Notes under the pieces: model-generated
The model's input: only the letters and a program-made list of their open reading frames with translations
Told to the model about the DNA's origin: nothing
The model's database searches: none
Assembly (NCBI RefSeq): GCF_040687965.1
Contig: NZ_CP156086.1
Location: 1-64,000, forward strand
Length of the DNA: 64,000 nt
Reading direction: 5' to 3'
Origin: Methylocystis echinoides
GTDB taxonomy: Bacteria > Pseudomonadota > Alphaproteobacteria > Rhizobiales > Beijerinckiaceae
Translations under genes and position numbers: made by a program
In this document: positions 34,767 through 44,005 of the stretch, one piece after another
Position numbering within the stretch: the first letter of the stretch is position 1
Layout: every line of letters starts with the position of its first letter

Positions 34767-36269
34767 TCAACGCGCCTCGCTCGAACTCGTCTTCTGCGCT
34801 CGGAACCGTTCGACGAGCTGTTCGCTTACCCGGCGAGCGGAAAGCGCCGCGCCGTCGGAGTGCGAGCTTCCGGTAAAGTCGCCGGCGAAATAAACGTTGC
34901 CGAAGGGGCGTCGGAGCAGGTCGGAGAGCGCGTCGAAGCGGGAGCGTCCGACGGGCCATGCAGCGATGGCGCGCGGATGATAGCGGTAGAAGGTCCAGCC
35001 GTGGATAAGCGGCCGGATGCCGGGAAAGCGCGCGTCGAGCGCCTCTTCGAGCCGGGCCTTGACGTCGTCCATCGCGCCCAGTCGCGCGTTGAAGTCCTCG
35101 GCCGCCGGGCCGTGGACCAGCAGATTGAGCAGGACCTCCTTGGGGGCGGCGGCCTGCCCCTCGGTCGATCCGCCGAAATATAAGACGCCGAGCGAACCGC
35201 CGGCGAGGAGAGGCAGAACGCTGCGCCCCTCAATCGTCCAAAACCTGGCCGCAGCGGGATCCAGCGCGACATGCGCCGTGAAATAGGAGCCCCAGCCCTG
35301 TGTCTGAATGGCTTGGGAATGCTCTTCCGACAGGCGGGGCGTGAACTGCAGCTCGAGCAGACGATAGAGAGGGATCGCCAGAACGGCGGCTTTCGCGTTC
35401 AGGCGCAGATTGCGGGACGTCCCGGCGTCGATCGCGCCAACCTCGACGCCGGACGGCGTCTGAATCACATGCGTGACCTGCGTATTGAGCCGCAGATGCG
35501 CCGCTCCCAGATGGGCGGCGAGCGCCTCGACCAGACGCTGGTTCCCGCCGACGACGTGATGGGGGCGCGCGCCGGGCGCGGTGAAGACATGCCACTCGGC
35601 GACGCCGTCGACGGCGCTGACGCTCTCCAGCGTCGTTCCAATCTCGGGTTCGAGAGTGGCCCGAATGAGCGCGCGGGCGCGGGCTGGGAGCTTCTGGTCT
35701 TCGAGCCATTTGCCGAAAGAGACGTCCTTGAGCGCCATCATGTCGGGCGGGATGGGCCGCGCGTCGAGCGCCTTCAGAAGCGCCTGCATCTGGCGGTCCC
35801 AGGTCTGATAGAGCTCGTAATCCTTGGCGCCGAGCACGGCTTCGAGGAAAGAGGCGTTCGTGGCCTGCACGATGGGCTCGATCCGTCCGTCGAGGACCAC
35901 GCTCGAGAACGTCCTCTCGTCGTATTCCAGCGGAAGTTTAAGCGCGCGCGCCACCTCGATGGCCGGATTTCCTTCCCACAGCTCGGCGAGGCCGGTCTCC
36001 GCGCGGAGCCCGCCGGGGTAGGCGGCCGTGCGGATTCGGCCGCCGAGCCTCGGGGCCATCTCCAGGAGGGCGAAGGAGACGCCGGCCTGCTTCAAGTAAT
36101 AGGCGGCGCAGAGCCCCGAGAGCCCGCCTCCCACAATCACGACGTCGACGGCCCGCTCGGGCTCCTCCGCCGCTGCCCGCGTCACGGAAAGCGAGATCGA
36201 CGCCAAGAGCAGGAGCGCGGCCAAAAATGCGGCGAGCCGGGGAGTGAAGCGACTGACATGCGGTTTCAT
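34767..36269 (-). CDS. Exported flavin amine oxidase-like protein
   Basis: The 500-residue product has a cleavable signal peptide ([23 protein letters not shown]). A flavin monoamine-oxidase fold follows: FAD motif [21 protein letters not shown] (about 43-63), then [10 protein letters not shown], and the C-terminal FAD-binding [21 protein letters not shown]. It probably oxidises amines in the periplasm. It is the first gene of the minus-strand unit with iorA-iorB and is divergent from the spermidine-dehydrogenase-like gene 151 nt away. Confidence 0.87.
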   Translation of the reverse strand: MKPHVSRFTPRLAAFLAALLLLASISLSVTRAAAEEPERAVDVVIVGGGLSGLCAAYYLKQAGVSFALLEMAPRLGGRIRTAAYPGGLRAETGLAELWEGNPAIEVARALKLPLEYDERTFSSVVLDGRIEPIVQATNASFLEAVLGAKDYELYQTWDRQMQALLKALDARPIPPDMMALKDVSFGKWLEDQKLPARARALIRATLEPEIGTTLESVSAVDGVAEWHVFTAPGARPHHVVGGNQRLVEALAAHLGAAHLRLNTQVTHVIQTPSGVEVGAIDAGTSRNLRLNAKAAVLAIPLYRLLELQFTPRLSEEHSQAIQTQGWGSYFTAHVALDPAAARFWTIEGRSVLPLLAGGSLGVLYFGGSTEGQAAAPKEVLLNLLVHGPAAEDFNARLGAMDDVKARLEEALDARFPGIRPLIHGWTFYRYHPRAIAAWPVGRSRFDALSDLLRRPFGNVYFAGDFTGSSHSDGAALSARRVSEQLVERFRAQKTSSSEAR

Positions 36270-36420
36270 GCTCGAGTCGTCGCATGAGTCAGCGGCATGG
36301 TCCAGTCGACGAGGCGCGTGGCTGTCGAACTGAAGACGCGCAAGGAAGATTCCGAGGGAGAAAGCCGCGGCGCGCCGGTATAATCAGCGACCTCGTCCCT
36401 GCAATGGAGCGCCTGGCGTC

Positions 36421-38349
36421 ATGCAGCCTTCACAATATGAGCGTGCGTTGGGCATGCGGCGCTCGATCAGCCGCCGCGACTTCCTCAATGGCGTTGCAGT
36501 TGGCGCGGGCATGGCGCTGGCGGATTTTCCGCCTGTGGCCGACGGCCGGCCCGCAGGCGGATTCCGGGGACAGACCGACCAGGGTTTTGCGGTCATGCAT
36601 GCGCTTCGCGACGGCCGCTTCTGGGAAAGCGCCGGCCCGGCGCAGGCGCTCGACGAGCGCTACGACCTGATTGTCGTCGGGGCCGGGATCAGCGGACTTG
36701 CGTCGGCTTTTCTCTATCGCCAGCAGGCGGGCGCGCGCGCGCGCATCCTCATCCTGGACAATTCCGACGATTTCGGCGGCCACGCTGTCCGCAATGAATT
36801 CACCGCGTCGAACGGGCGCCGCATCATCGGTTATGGCGGCTCCAAATCCCTGCAAACGCCGAGCTTCTTCTCCCCGGCAGTCGCGACGTTCTTGACGGAC
36901 GTCGGGATCGACGTCAGCAAATTCGACAAATGGCGCGACCGACGCTGGGCGGCCGACCGCGGCCTCGGGCCAGCGGTTTTTTTCAGCCGCGAGGCCTTTG
37001 GCGCAGACGGTCTCTTCAAAACCGACGGCAAACCGGCCGAGTGGATCGCGCGCACGCCGCTCGACGAAAAGGCGAAAAGCGATCTCGTCAAGCTGTTGAG
37101 CGCGCCGGACGATCCCTTCAAGGGCAAGACCCGGGCCGAGAAATTCGCGCGTCTTTCGGAAACGACTTATGAAGCGTTCCTTCTGGAAATCCTGGGCCTG
37201 CATCCGCAAGTCGCCGCCTATCTGGCGGACGCCACGAAATCCTACTTTGGCGTGGGCGCGGAAGCCGTCGCCTGTCTCGACGCTCGCGCCATGGGCGCTC
37301 CCGGCTTCGACGCCATGGATCTGGGCGACGCGGTTCACCCGACGCTCAGTCCCAGCGGGAGGCTGATGCAGAGGAACCCGGATCCCTACATTCACCACTT
37401 TCCGGATGGCAACGCCTCTTTGGCCAGAGCGATCGTGCGTCGCCTCCTTCCCGAGGCGCTGCCAGGGGAGTCAATCGAAGATCTCTTATTGGCGCAGCTG
37501 GACGACAGCCGCCTGGATCGGGAGGAGAGCCGAACCCGCATTCGCCTCGGCTCGCCCTGCGTGCGTGTTCAAAATGTTCACGACGCCGTGGAGGTTTGCT
37601 ACGTCAATAACGGCAGATTGCTCAAGGCGTCGGGGGGACATGTCATTCTGGCCTGCTGGCATCGGGTGATCCCGCTGCTCACCGACGAACTTGCGATGGA
37701 ACAGGCGGAAGCCCTGAACGATCAGCACAAGGTTCCGCTGATTTACGCCAATGTCTTGCTGCGGTCGTGGGAGTCCTTCGCCAGACTGGGCGTCGTCGGC
37801 TTCAGGGCGCCGGGCGCCTGGTGGGAGGGATGCTGGATCGACGAACCCGTGAGCATTGGCAGTTACCGCTTTGCCGATACGCCGAGCGATCCTGTGCTCC
37901 TGCACCTTGGAAAGGTCGTGATCGGGGGCAAAGGGGAGCCTGCGAGAGAGCAGGCGCGCCGTGGACGCCATATGTTGGCTGGCTTGGCGTTTTCACAGAT
38001 GGAATTCCAGATTCGCGATCTCCTGGCCCGCGCCATGGGAAACGGCGGACTCGATCCCGCCCGCGACATTGAAGCGATTGCGATCAATCGCTGGTCTCAT
38101 GGCTACAGCTACGAATATATGCGCCCATGGGACCCTTATTGGCCCGAGGGGCGGCTGCCGATTACGGCCGCGCGTCGCGGATGGGGGCGCATCGCGATCG
38201 CCAATTCGGATTCGGGCGCTTACGCCTACGCCCATTCCGCCATCGATCAGGCGGCAAGGGCAGTGCGAGAATTGCTGGGCGCCCCTGATGGCGCGCCAGC
38301 CTACGCCCGCTTTCCCGGTCCGCCGTTAGAGAAGATCGGACTGGAATAA
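36421..38349 (+). CDS. Tat-exported FAD-dependent oxidoreductase (spermidine-dehydrogenase-like)
   Basis: The 642-residue product has a twin-arginine signal (ISRRDFLNGVAVGAGMAL, about 15-32). The FAD-binding site is LIVVGAGISGLASAFLYR (about 82-99). Later segments IIGYGGSKSLQ and RWSHGYSYEYM near the C-terminus match SpdH-type flavoproteins of the amine-oxidase superfamily. It may oxidise polyamines or other amines. ATG 36421 or Met12 (36454) could be the start; both keep the Tat motif. Confidence 0.82.
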   Translation: MQPSQYERALGMRRSISRRDFLNGVAVGAGMALADFPPVADGRPAGGFRGQTDQGFAVMHALRDGRFWESAGPAQALDERYDLIVVGAGISGLASAFLYRQQAGARARILILDNSDDFGGHAVRNEFTASNGRRIIGYGGSKSLQTPSFFSPAVATFLTDVGIDVSKFDKWRDRRWAADRGLGPAVFFSREAFGADGLFKTDGKPAEWIARTPLDEKAKSDLVKLLSAPDDPFKGKTRAEKFARLSETTYEAFLLEILGLHPQVAAYLADATKSYFGVGAEAVACLDARAMGAPGFDAMDLGDAVHPTLSPSGRLMQRNPDPYIHHFPDGNASLARAIVRRLLPEALPGESIEDLLLAQLDDSRLDREESRTRIRLGSPCVRVQNVHDAVEVCYVNNGRLLKASGGHVILACWHRVIPLLTDELAMEQAEALNDQHKVPLIYANVLLRSWESFARLGVVGFRAPGAWWEGCWIDEPVSIGSYRFADTPSDPVLLHLGKVVIGGKGEPAREQARRGRHMLAGLAFSQMEFQIRDLLARAMGNGGLDPARDIEAIAINRWSHGYSYEYMRPWDPYWPEGRLPITAARRGWGRIAIANSDSGAYAYAHSAIDQAARAVRELLGAPDGAPAYARFPGPPLEKIGLE

Positions 38350-38489
38350 TCCGCAAGCGTCGACTTGCTTCCAAAGCGCCGCGATTTGACCGGCGTTATG
38401 GCTCATTGATTGGTCGCCTGCATGTCGCAAAAATGTTTTCGTCGGCCCCTATTAACATCGCTGCTTCAGGTGAAGCGATGGAGGCGAAA

Positions 38490-38582
38490 ATGAACGGCTT
38501 TCTGATCCCCGCCGTGATGCTCATTATGGTGGTGGGAGCCGCCCTTTATATCGCGCGCACGGGGCGCAACGTGAATTCCTGA
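38490..38582 (+). CDS. 30-residue single-pass membrane protein
   Basis: This small ORF encodes a protein whose middle (FLIPAVMLIMVVGAALYIA) is one transmembrane helix followed by a basic tail (RTGRNVNS). GGAGG lies 6 nt before the ATG at 38490; an in-frame ATG at 38478 would add four residues. A strong terminator lies 33 nt after the stop. RBS, helix and terminator together support a real mini-gene. The function is unknown. Confidence 0.6.
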   Translation: MNGFLIPAVMLIMVVGAALYIARTGRNVNS

Positions 38583-38615
38583 TACGAATTGACCCGTTTC
38601 TTCCTCTAATCGACT

Positions 38616-38640
38616 CCCCCGCGATCGCGGGGGTTTCTTT
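38616..38640 (+). terminator. Intrinsic terminator
   Basis: CCCCCGC and GCGGGGG pair around GATC and are followed by TTTCTTT. It terminates the small membrane-protein gene and possibly the flavoprotein gene upstream. Confidence 0.85.
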
Positions 38641-38924
38641 GTGCAGCCTCCCCCTCTCGGATTCGGGCCGGCGCCCTTGGGCGAGCAGCCGACGCAAGCT
38701 GTTCCCGGCGATCCGCCAGGGCGCTGGCCATGTTCCTGATGCGCGAGGACGGACGCAGACGCCGACGCCGATCAGCCGGCCGGCGATCTCGGCGCGCGTG
38801 GCCATTGCGTCTCGTTCGAACTCGCCCTACAGATAAGCTCGAGATGAGCGGCGAGATGAAGCGATTCGTGTCTTTGCGGGCGAGATCGATGGGCCCGTCC
38901 GATGCGGCGCGATGGGGGAACACA

Positions 38925-39317
38925 GTGCAGGGCGTCGTCCTCCGCACGCGCAAGATTTCAGCGCTCCGTTTCGCTTTGCGCCAAATCTTGCTCGTCGCCG
39001 CCGGCTCCGCGTCGGCGGAAATCAGCGTGAGGCCGGACGCGCTGATGCATTATTCCTATTGCATCAGCCACGCCAAGCAGCGCAACGGCGTGTTCCTGCT
39101 CGATCGCGGCACGCTCTATCGCTGCGGAGACGACGTCGCGGTCGCTTATTTCAACTATCTTGGTCGGCGGCGAGCGCCGGAGAAACGCGCGGTGGAGGGC
39201 GAGGGCGTCTTCATCTACCGGCTTATCTCCGGCGTCGGCAAATGCTGGAACAAGATTGAAGATGCTGAAGGCAATCCTGTCTCAATCTATGGTTGCGACG
39301 TCTACGTGGAACTTTGA
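38925..39317 (+). CDS. Exported hypothetical protein upstream of gspG
   Basis: The predicted protein has 130 residues with a signal-like N-terminus (ISALRFALRQILLVAAGSASA) and a mature part with four Cys: YCISHAKQRNGVFLLDRGTLYRC, then GKCWNK and YGCDVYVEL. GTG 38925 after GGGGGAA is my choice; other in-frame starts lie further upstream. It ends 26 nt before gspG and may belong to the secretion operon, possibly as a substrate. I do not recognise a family. Confidence 0.55.
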   Translation: MQGVVLRTRKISALRFALRQILLVAAGSASAEISVRPDALMHYSYCISHAKQRNGVFLLDRGTLYRCGDDVAVAYFNYLGRRRAPEKRAVEGEGVFIYRLISGVGKCWNKIEDAEGNPVSIYGCDVYVEL

Positions 39318-39343
39318 CTTGCTCGTTGGGGGATGGACTAAAG

Positions 39344-39823
39344 ATGCAGCCGAGGGGTTTGGAACGCAGCATAAAATCGACGGGCGGCCGCGCCCGACTG
39401 AAGCCTCCCCTGAGCCGTCGCGCCGGCTTCACCCTCGTCGAAATGCTCGTCGTGCTCGCCATCATCGGGTCGATCGTGGGTCTCGTCGGGCCGCGCGTGC
39501 TGAACTATCTTTCGGAATCGCGCGTGAAGACCGCGCAAATCCAGATGGAAAACATCGCGAGCGCGCTCGATCTCTTCTATCTCGACGCCGGCCGCTACCC
39601 CACGACGGAGGAGGGGCTCACGGCCCTGGTGCAGCGGCCAGCCGCAATCTCCTCCTGGAGCGGCCCCTATCTCAAGGGGAACGCCGTCCCTCAGGATCCC
39701 TGGGGTCATCCCTATCTCTATCGGGCGCCGGGCCGAAATGGTCCCTATGACGTCGCGTCAATGGGGCCCGAGGGCCGGGAGGGGTCCGCAGGCGCGCTCT
39801 CGCGCAGCGTGCAGGCGAAGTAA
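39344..39823 (+). CDS. gspG: Type II secretion major pseudopilin GspG
   Basis: This is the main pseudopilus subunit, 159 residues. The type IV prepilin-like leader is cleaved at RRAG/FTLVEM (about residues 27-28, with Glu at +5), followed by the hydrophobic helix LVVLAIIGSIVGLVGP. The C-domain has LDLFYLDAGRYPTTEEGLTALV, a GspG-specific segment, and an Asp-rich calcium-site region (DPWGHPYLYRAPG). ATG 39344 was chosen because the upstream frame overlaps the preceding ORF. gspK follows after 2 nt. Confidence 0.93.
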   Translation: MQPRGLERSIKSTGGRARLKPPLSRRAGFTLVEMLVVLAIIGSIVGLVGPRVLNYLSESRVKTAQIQMENIASALDLFYLDAGRYPTTEEGLTALVQRPAAISSWSGPYLKGNAVPQDPWGHPYLYRAPGRNGPYDVASMGPEGREGSAGALSRSVQAK

Positions 39824-39825
39824 TT

Positions 39826-40784
39826 TTGGCGCCGACGCAAGCCTGCGGGCGCGTCGGCGGGAAGCGCGCGGGATTCGCTTTACTTGCCGTGATCTGGGGC
39901 CTCGGCGTGATCGCGATGCTTGTCGTCGCCTTTCTCGACGCCGGCCGTTTGCGCCTCCAGACGGCGGTCAACGTCGCCGCCGCGACGCAAGCGACCTACG
40001 TGGCTGAAAGCGCCGTCAATCGAGCCATTCTCGCGCTTCTCGCCGGTCGCGACCGGCGGACGCCGACGGCCGAGACGATCTATGACGGCGCGCCGGAGTT
40101 TTGCATGTTGGACGGCGCGGCGGTGGCCCTCGGCGTGGCGGACGAAGGCGGCAAGATCGATCTGAACGCGGCGCCGCCGGAGCTCTTGCTGGCGGCGCTT
40201 CGCGCATTCGGAATCGACGAGCGCAACGCGCAGGACGCGACGCGAGGGATCATCGCCTTCCGGACGGCCCCGAGCGGCGATCCCGGCCTGTTCGGCGAGA
40301 GCCCCGCGGGCGACAAGCCAACGCCGCCAAAGCAGGGCCTGTTCGAGACCGTGATGGAGCTCGATCAGGCGAGCGGCGTCGACGCCGCGCTGTTTCGCCT
40401 GCTCCTCCCCTTCGTGACCATTCATTCGAAAGCCGCCGGCGTCGACGCGCGCGCGAGCCCGCCGGCGCTTTTCGCCGCTCTTTCCGGCTATCCGGCCGAG
40501 GAGGTAAAAGCCCTCGCCGCAACGCCCTATCCCAATCGTCTCAATCGCGCCGACCCGCGCTTTCCGGCGCGCTTCAATCAGGCCGGCGTCCAGAGCGCCT
40601 TTTTGATCCACGCCGAAGCGGCCTTGCAACAGGTCAGACGATCGCTAAAGACGCTCTGGTCGATCTGCGTCCGCCGAGCGGCAAGCCCTTCGCCATCGTC
40701 GAGTTCAGGCGGGGGCCGTCCCAGTATGCGGCGCCGCTGCGCGCAATGCTCGAGGCCAATGGCGCCGGCGTTCCGGCGTGCTAG
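39826..40784 (+). CDS. gspK: Type II secretion minor pseudopilin GspK, apparently frameshifted
   Basis: GspK caps the pseudopilus tip with GspI and GspJ. The N-terminal prepilin motif (KRAGFALLAVIWGLG) and the GspK body (KIDLNAAPPELLLAALRAFGI, YPAEEVKALAATPYPNR) read from TTG 39826 to about 40620. The conserved C-terminus (GQTIAKDALVDLRPPSGKPF, ending GVPAC at 40784) lies in the -1 frame. In the original frame the ORF runs on into antisense gspD to 41085. A one-base loss near 40600-40623, or a sequencing error, explains this. If real, GspK lacks about 53 C-terminal residues. Confidence 0.8.
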
Positions 40785-40787
40785 GCC

Positions 40788-43154
40788 TCACCGCGTCTCC
40801 CTGTCCATGCGCCAGGGGCTTTTCGACCAGGGATCGAGGAGCGTGCGCCGCGCCGACTGTTCGATGTCATGCGGGCGTCCGATGGCGCGCGAGGAAATAT
40901 CGAGCAGTTTACGCTTGTATTCCTCGGTGATCTCGCGGCCCTCGCTCAGCGTGCGCACCACATGCGGCGTCAGCATGATGATGAGCTCCTGCTTTTCGAT
41001 CGAATCCCCATGGTTCTTGAACAGGTTTCCAAGAATCGGGACGTCGCCTGCGACGGGGATTTGGGCCGCGCTCTTGCCCGCCTGATTTTTCACGAGCCCC
41101 CCGAGCATGAGCGATTCATTGTCATTGACGACGACTTGGGTCTTGACCCTGCGTTGCTGAATCCGCGGGGTCGTGCTGCTCGGGTCCGACAAGGGATCGA
41201 CATTGGAAACCTCCTGCTCGATCTCCAGCATCACGCGGCCGCTTTCGCTGATGTGCGGCGTGATTTTGAGAATGACGCCGGTGTTGGTGTAATTGACCGA
41301 ATTGAACGTGTTCCCGATCGCCGAGACGCTGGTGAGCGTCTGTACGGGGATCTGGTCGCCGACCTGCAAAAGCGCCTCGCGATTGTCGAGCACGGTCAGC
41401 GAGGGCGTCGAGATGATGTCGGTGTCGGTGATGGCGTTCAGCGCATCGAGCGTAACCTGCTGGTTGAGCGTGCGGAAGGCGTAAGCAAATCCCGGAAAGG
41501 CCGCGCCGACGTTCGCGCCCAGAAGATTGCTGCCGAGCAGCGTGTTCGGGGCCGGCTCCCGGCCGGGCAGGTTGCTGAAGCCGAACAGGTTCGGATGGCT
41601 CTGCATGAACCAGCGCACGCCGAAACGAATCGTGTCGTTGAGCCGCACTTCGGCGATGGTGGCTTCGAGAAAAACCTGGTTCGGCAGCACGTCGAGCGTC
41701 TCGATGACTTGCCGGATCCGGCGGTAGTCCTCGGGCGTCGCCATCACGACGAGCGCGTTTTTGGCGTCGTCGACCCCGATCTTGTAGCGGTCGTTGTCGA
41801 GGCCGATCGCGGGCGTCGGACCCCCGCCGTTAGTCGAGGCCCCGCCGGGCACGCTCAAGCCGCTGACGCTGCTGGGCCCGCTGGACGCGCCGGGAAAGCC
41901 TGCGCCAGCTCCGTCGCCGCCGAGCGGCCCGCCGCCCGTCGACGCGCCGCCGTTTCCCATCGCCGCGCCGGCGTTGGCGGGTCCCGACGTCGACGCCGCG
42001 CCGATTGCGCCGGAAGGCCCGCCGCTTGCCGGGCTCGAGAGCGACGACGGCGTGAACCGCGGCGAAACATTCGACTCGACCTGTCCCTTGGAGCCGAAGA
42101 GCGAGGTCAAAACCGTCATCATTTCTTTGGCGGGCCGGTTCTGGACACGATAGGTGAAGAACTGCTTCTCGCTGTGCTCCGCGCGGGCGTCGAGCTTTTC
42201 GATCCAGGCGCGGGCGCGCGCGATGTATTGCGGCTGAGGCGAGATGACCAGTATCGACGACAGGCGCTTATTGCCGATGAAACGGACCATCCCGCCCATC
42301 GGCCCCTCTCGTTCGGAGCCGAAAACGGCCTTCAGGTCGTCGGCCAGGAGATCGGCGTCGCCGGTGCGCACCGGCACGAGCGCGAAGGACATGCCTTTCA
42401 TCGTGTCGATGTCGAACATGCCGATGGCGTCGAGAATCGTGCCGACGTCCTGTGCGGAGGCGTTGATCGTCAGCGTATTGCGGGCGTCGTCGGCGCGCAG
42501 GATGGAGCCGCGCTCGGCGATGGGCTCCAGCACCCGCCGCATCTCGGAAGCGGAGACATAGCGCAGCTGCACGACCCGCGCGGTCTCGCCGAGCGGCGTG
42601 GCCTCCGGCGGCGCGGAATCGCCGACGATCGCCTCGCCGGACTGAGCGGCCTGGTCGCTGGGGACGATCTTGTAGACGCTCCCGGCTTTGACCACAGAGG
42701 CCCCGGAAAGTCGCAAAGCAGACTGGAAAAGGTCGAGCGCGACGCTCTTGCGCACCGGGTTCGCCGTATGGACAGTCACCTTGCCATCGAGCTTGGGATC
42801 GACGACGAAGTCGCCGCCGACGATGTCGCCAATGACGATTTTCGCGGCCTCGGCGATCGGAAGATGGGACAAGTTCAACGTCACCCCTTCCTCCTCGCTT
42901 GGCTCCGGCGCCGCCGGACGCGGCTTCGCCGATCCGACCAGCCGACCCGTGCCGGTCGCGATCAGAGTCTTGCCCTTGCTCCGCGGGGACAGCGCAGCAT
43001 GCGTGGAGCCTGTTTCGTCGCCAAGCGGTCCCTGCGTCAGCGGCGCCACGCTCCATTCCGCCACGGGCGGACCGCCCGAGACCGAAGACGCGTTGCAGGC
43101 GGCGAGCGCAACGGGCGCCAAAGCCAAAGTCGCAGCTCGGGAGATCCAGCGCAC
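40788..43154 (-). CDS. gspD: Type II secretion outer-membrane secretin GspD, lipoprotein type
   Basis: The 788-residue secretin has a lipobox ending LAAC (Cys20), N-domains (GDIVGGDFVVDPKLDGKV at about 110-128 for N0/N1), a Gly/Ser/Ala-rich linker at about 365-445, and the C-terminal gate domain (TPSLTVLDNREALLQVGDQI, GLVKNQAGKSAAQIPVAGD). It forms the outer-membrane pore. GTG at 43154 is the start. It is convergent with gspK (3 nt apart) and divergent from the prepilin peptidase gene. Confidence 0.93.
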   Translation of the reverse strand: MRWISRAATLALAPVALAACNASSVSGGPPVAEWSVAPLTQGPLGDETGSTHAALSPRSKGKTLIATGTGRLVGSAKPRPAAPEPSEEEGVTLNLSHLPIAEAAKIVIGDIVGGDFVVDPKLDGKVTVHTANPVRKSVALDLFQSALRLSGASVVKAGSVYKIVPSDQAAQSGEAIVGDSAPPEATPLGETARVVQLRYVSASEMRRVLEPIAERGSILRADDARNTLTINASAQDVGTILDAIGMFDIDTMKGMSFALVPVRTGDADLLADDLKAVFGSEREGPMGGMVRFIGNKRLSSILVISPQPQYIARARAWIEKLDARAEHSEKQFFTYRVQNRPAKEMMTVLTSLFGSKGQVESNVSPRFTPSSLSSPASGGPSGAIGAASTSGPANAGAAMGNGGASTGGGPLGGDGAGAGFPGASSGPSSVSGLSVPGGASTNGGGPTPAIGLDNDRYKIGVDDAKNALVVMATPEDYRRIRQVIETLDVLPNQVFLEATIAEVRLNDTIRFGVRWFMQSHPNLFGFSNLPGREPAPNTLLGSNLLGANVGAAFPGFAYAFRTLNQQVTLDALNAITDTDIISTPSLTVLDNREALLQVGDQIPVQTLTSVSAIGNTFNSVNYTNTGVILKITPHISESGRVMLEIEQEVSNVDPLSDPSSTTPRIQQRRVKTQVVVNDNESLMLGGLVKNQAGKSAAQIPVAGDVPILGNLFKNHGDSIEKQELIIMLTPHVVRTLSEGREITEEYKRKLLDISSRAIGRPHDIEQSARRTLLDPWSKSPWRMDRETR

Positions 43155-43317
43155 GTTAAATAACCCGCAAGTTAAACCACATCTTCAGGGGGCGACTCAC
43201 CCATCCACGCTCGCTCTGCGCGCATCGATCGCCGCGCGATTCGAGCCGTAAGCTTAACCATTTCCGACGGCCAATCGACGAAGACGGGCCCGCCGTTTTC
43301 GCGATCGGGAAGGCTCT

Positions 43318-43983
43318 TTGGCGCGCGATCTCGCTCATTCTTTCCGTCGCCGTTTGCGCGTCGAACTGCCGCCGCCCGCGTGCTGTCGTCGGCGACGCGC
43401 CCTTGCGCCCGTGGCCTGGAATATTTTGCTCGGCCGTTCGGCGGGTCGGCCGCTGACCGCGGCCGCCTGGGCCTCGCTCCTGACGTTCGGCGCATTGCTC
43501 GGCCAGAGCGCCGCGCTCGGCTGGCTCATTCTTCCAAGCGTCTGTTTGTTCGCCGCGCTCTGCCTCGTCTCGCTGTTCGACGTCCGCTATTTCGTTATTC
43601 CGGACGGACCGCTCGTCTTTCTCTTTCTCTGCGGGCTCGCCACCTCCCTGGCGCACGCGCCGCAGGAGACGGGGGCGCGGCTCGCAGCCGTCGTCCTGGC
43701 CTTCCTCGCCTTCAGGGCCGTCGCCCTCGCTTATGCGGCGCCGCGCGGCGCGCCGGGCGTCGGAGAGGGCGACGCCCGCTTCTTCGCCGTCGCCGGAATC
43801 TGGCTGGGCGTCGAGGGCCTCGCGGGCTGCCTGATCTATGCGACGTTCTCGGCGCTGTTCTCGGCGGCCGTCGCGCTGCGTCAGGGAGATCTCGCCGACG
43901 CGAGCGCGCCCGTGCCCTTCGGACCGCATCTGGCGCTGGGCCTGTGGCTGTCATGGGCCGTTGGTCCCATCGGGTTCGGTTGA
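43318..43983 (+). CDS. gspO: Short-form prepilin peptidase (GspO/PilD-like, A24 family)
   Basis: This is a membrane aspartyl protease that cleaves pseudopilin leaders, about 221 residues with six hydrophobic segments. The catalytic Asp88 is in FDVRYFVIPD and Asp152 in the GEGD motif. It lacks the N-terminal cytosolic domain of full-length PilD, which carries the N-methyltransferase function, so it may cleave without methylating. TTG 43318 after GGAAGG is the likely start; GTG 43411 is an alternative. It sits between gspD and gspJ in opposite orientation to both. Confidence 0.85.
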   Translation: MARDLAHSFRRRLRVELPPPACCRRRRALAPVAWNILLGRSAGRPLTAAAWASLLTFGALLGQSAALGWLILPSVCLFAALCLVSLFDVRYFVIPDGPLVFLFLCGLATSLAHAPQETGARLAAVVLAFLAFRAVALAYAAPRGAPGVGEGDARFFAVAGIWLGVEGLAGCLIYATFSALFSAAVALRQGDLADASAPVPFGPHLALGLWLSWAVGPIGFG

Positions 43984-44005
43984 ACCGCTTCGGAGACGAC
44001 CCCGT

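Noticed and set aside
40869-43163. Long plus-strand open frame (764 codons) opposite gspD
   Set aside because: The minus strand encodes a full secretin. The plus-strand product has no domain and the composition of a shadow frame.
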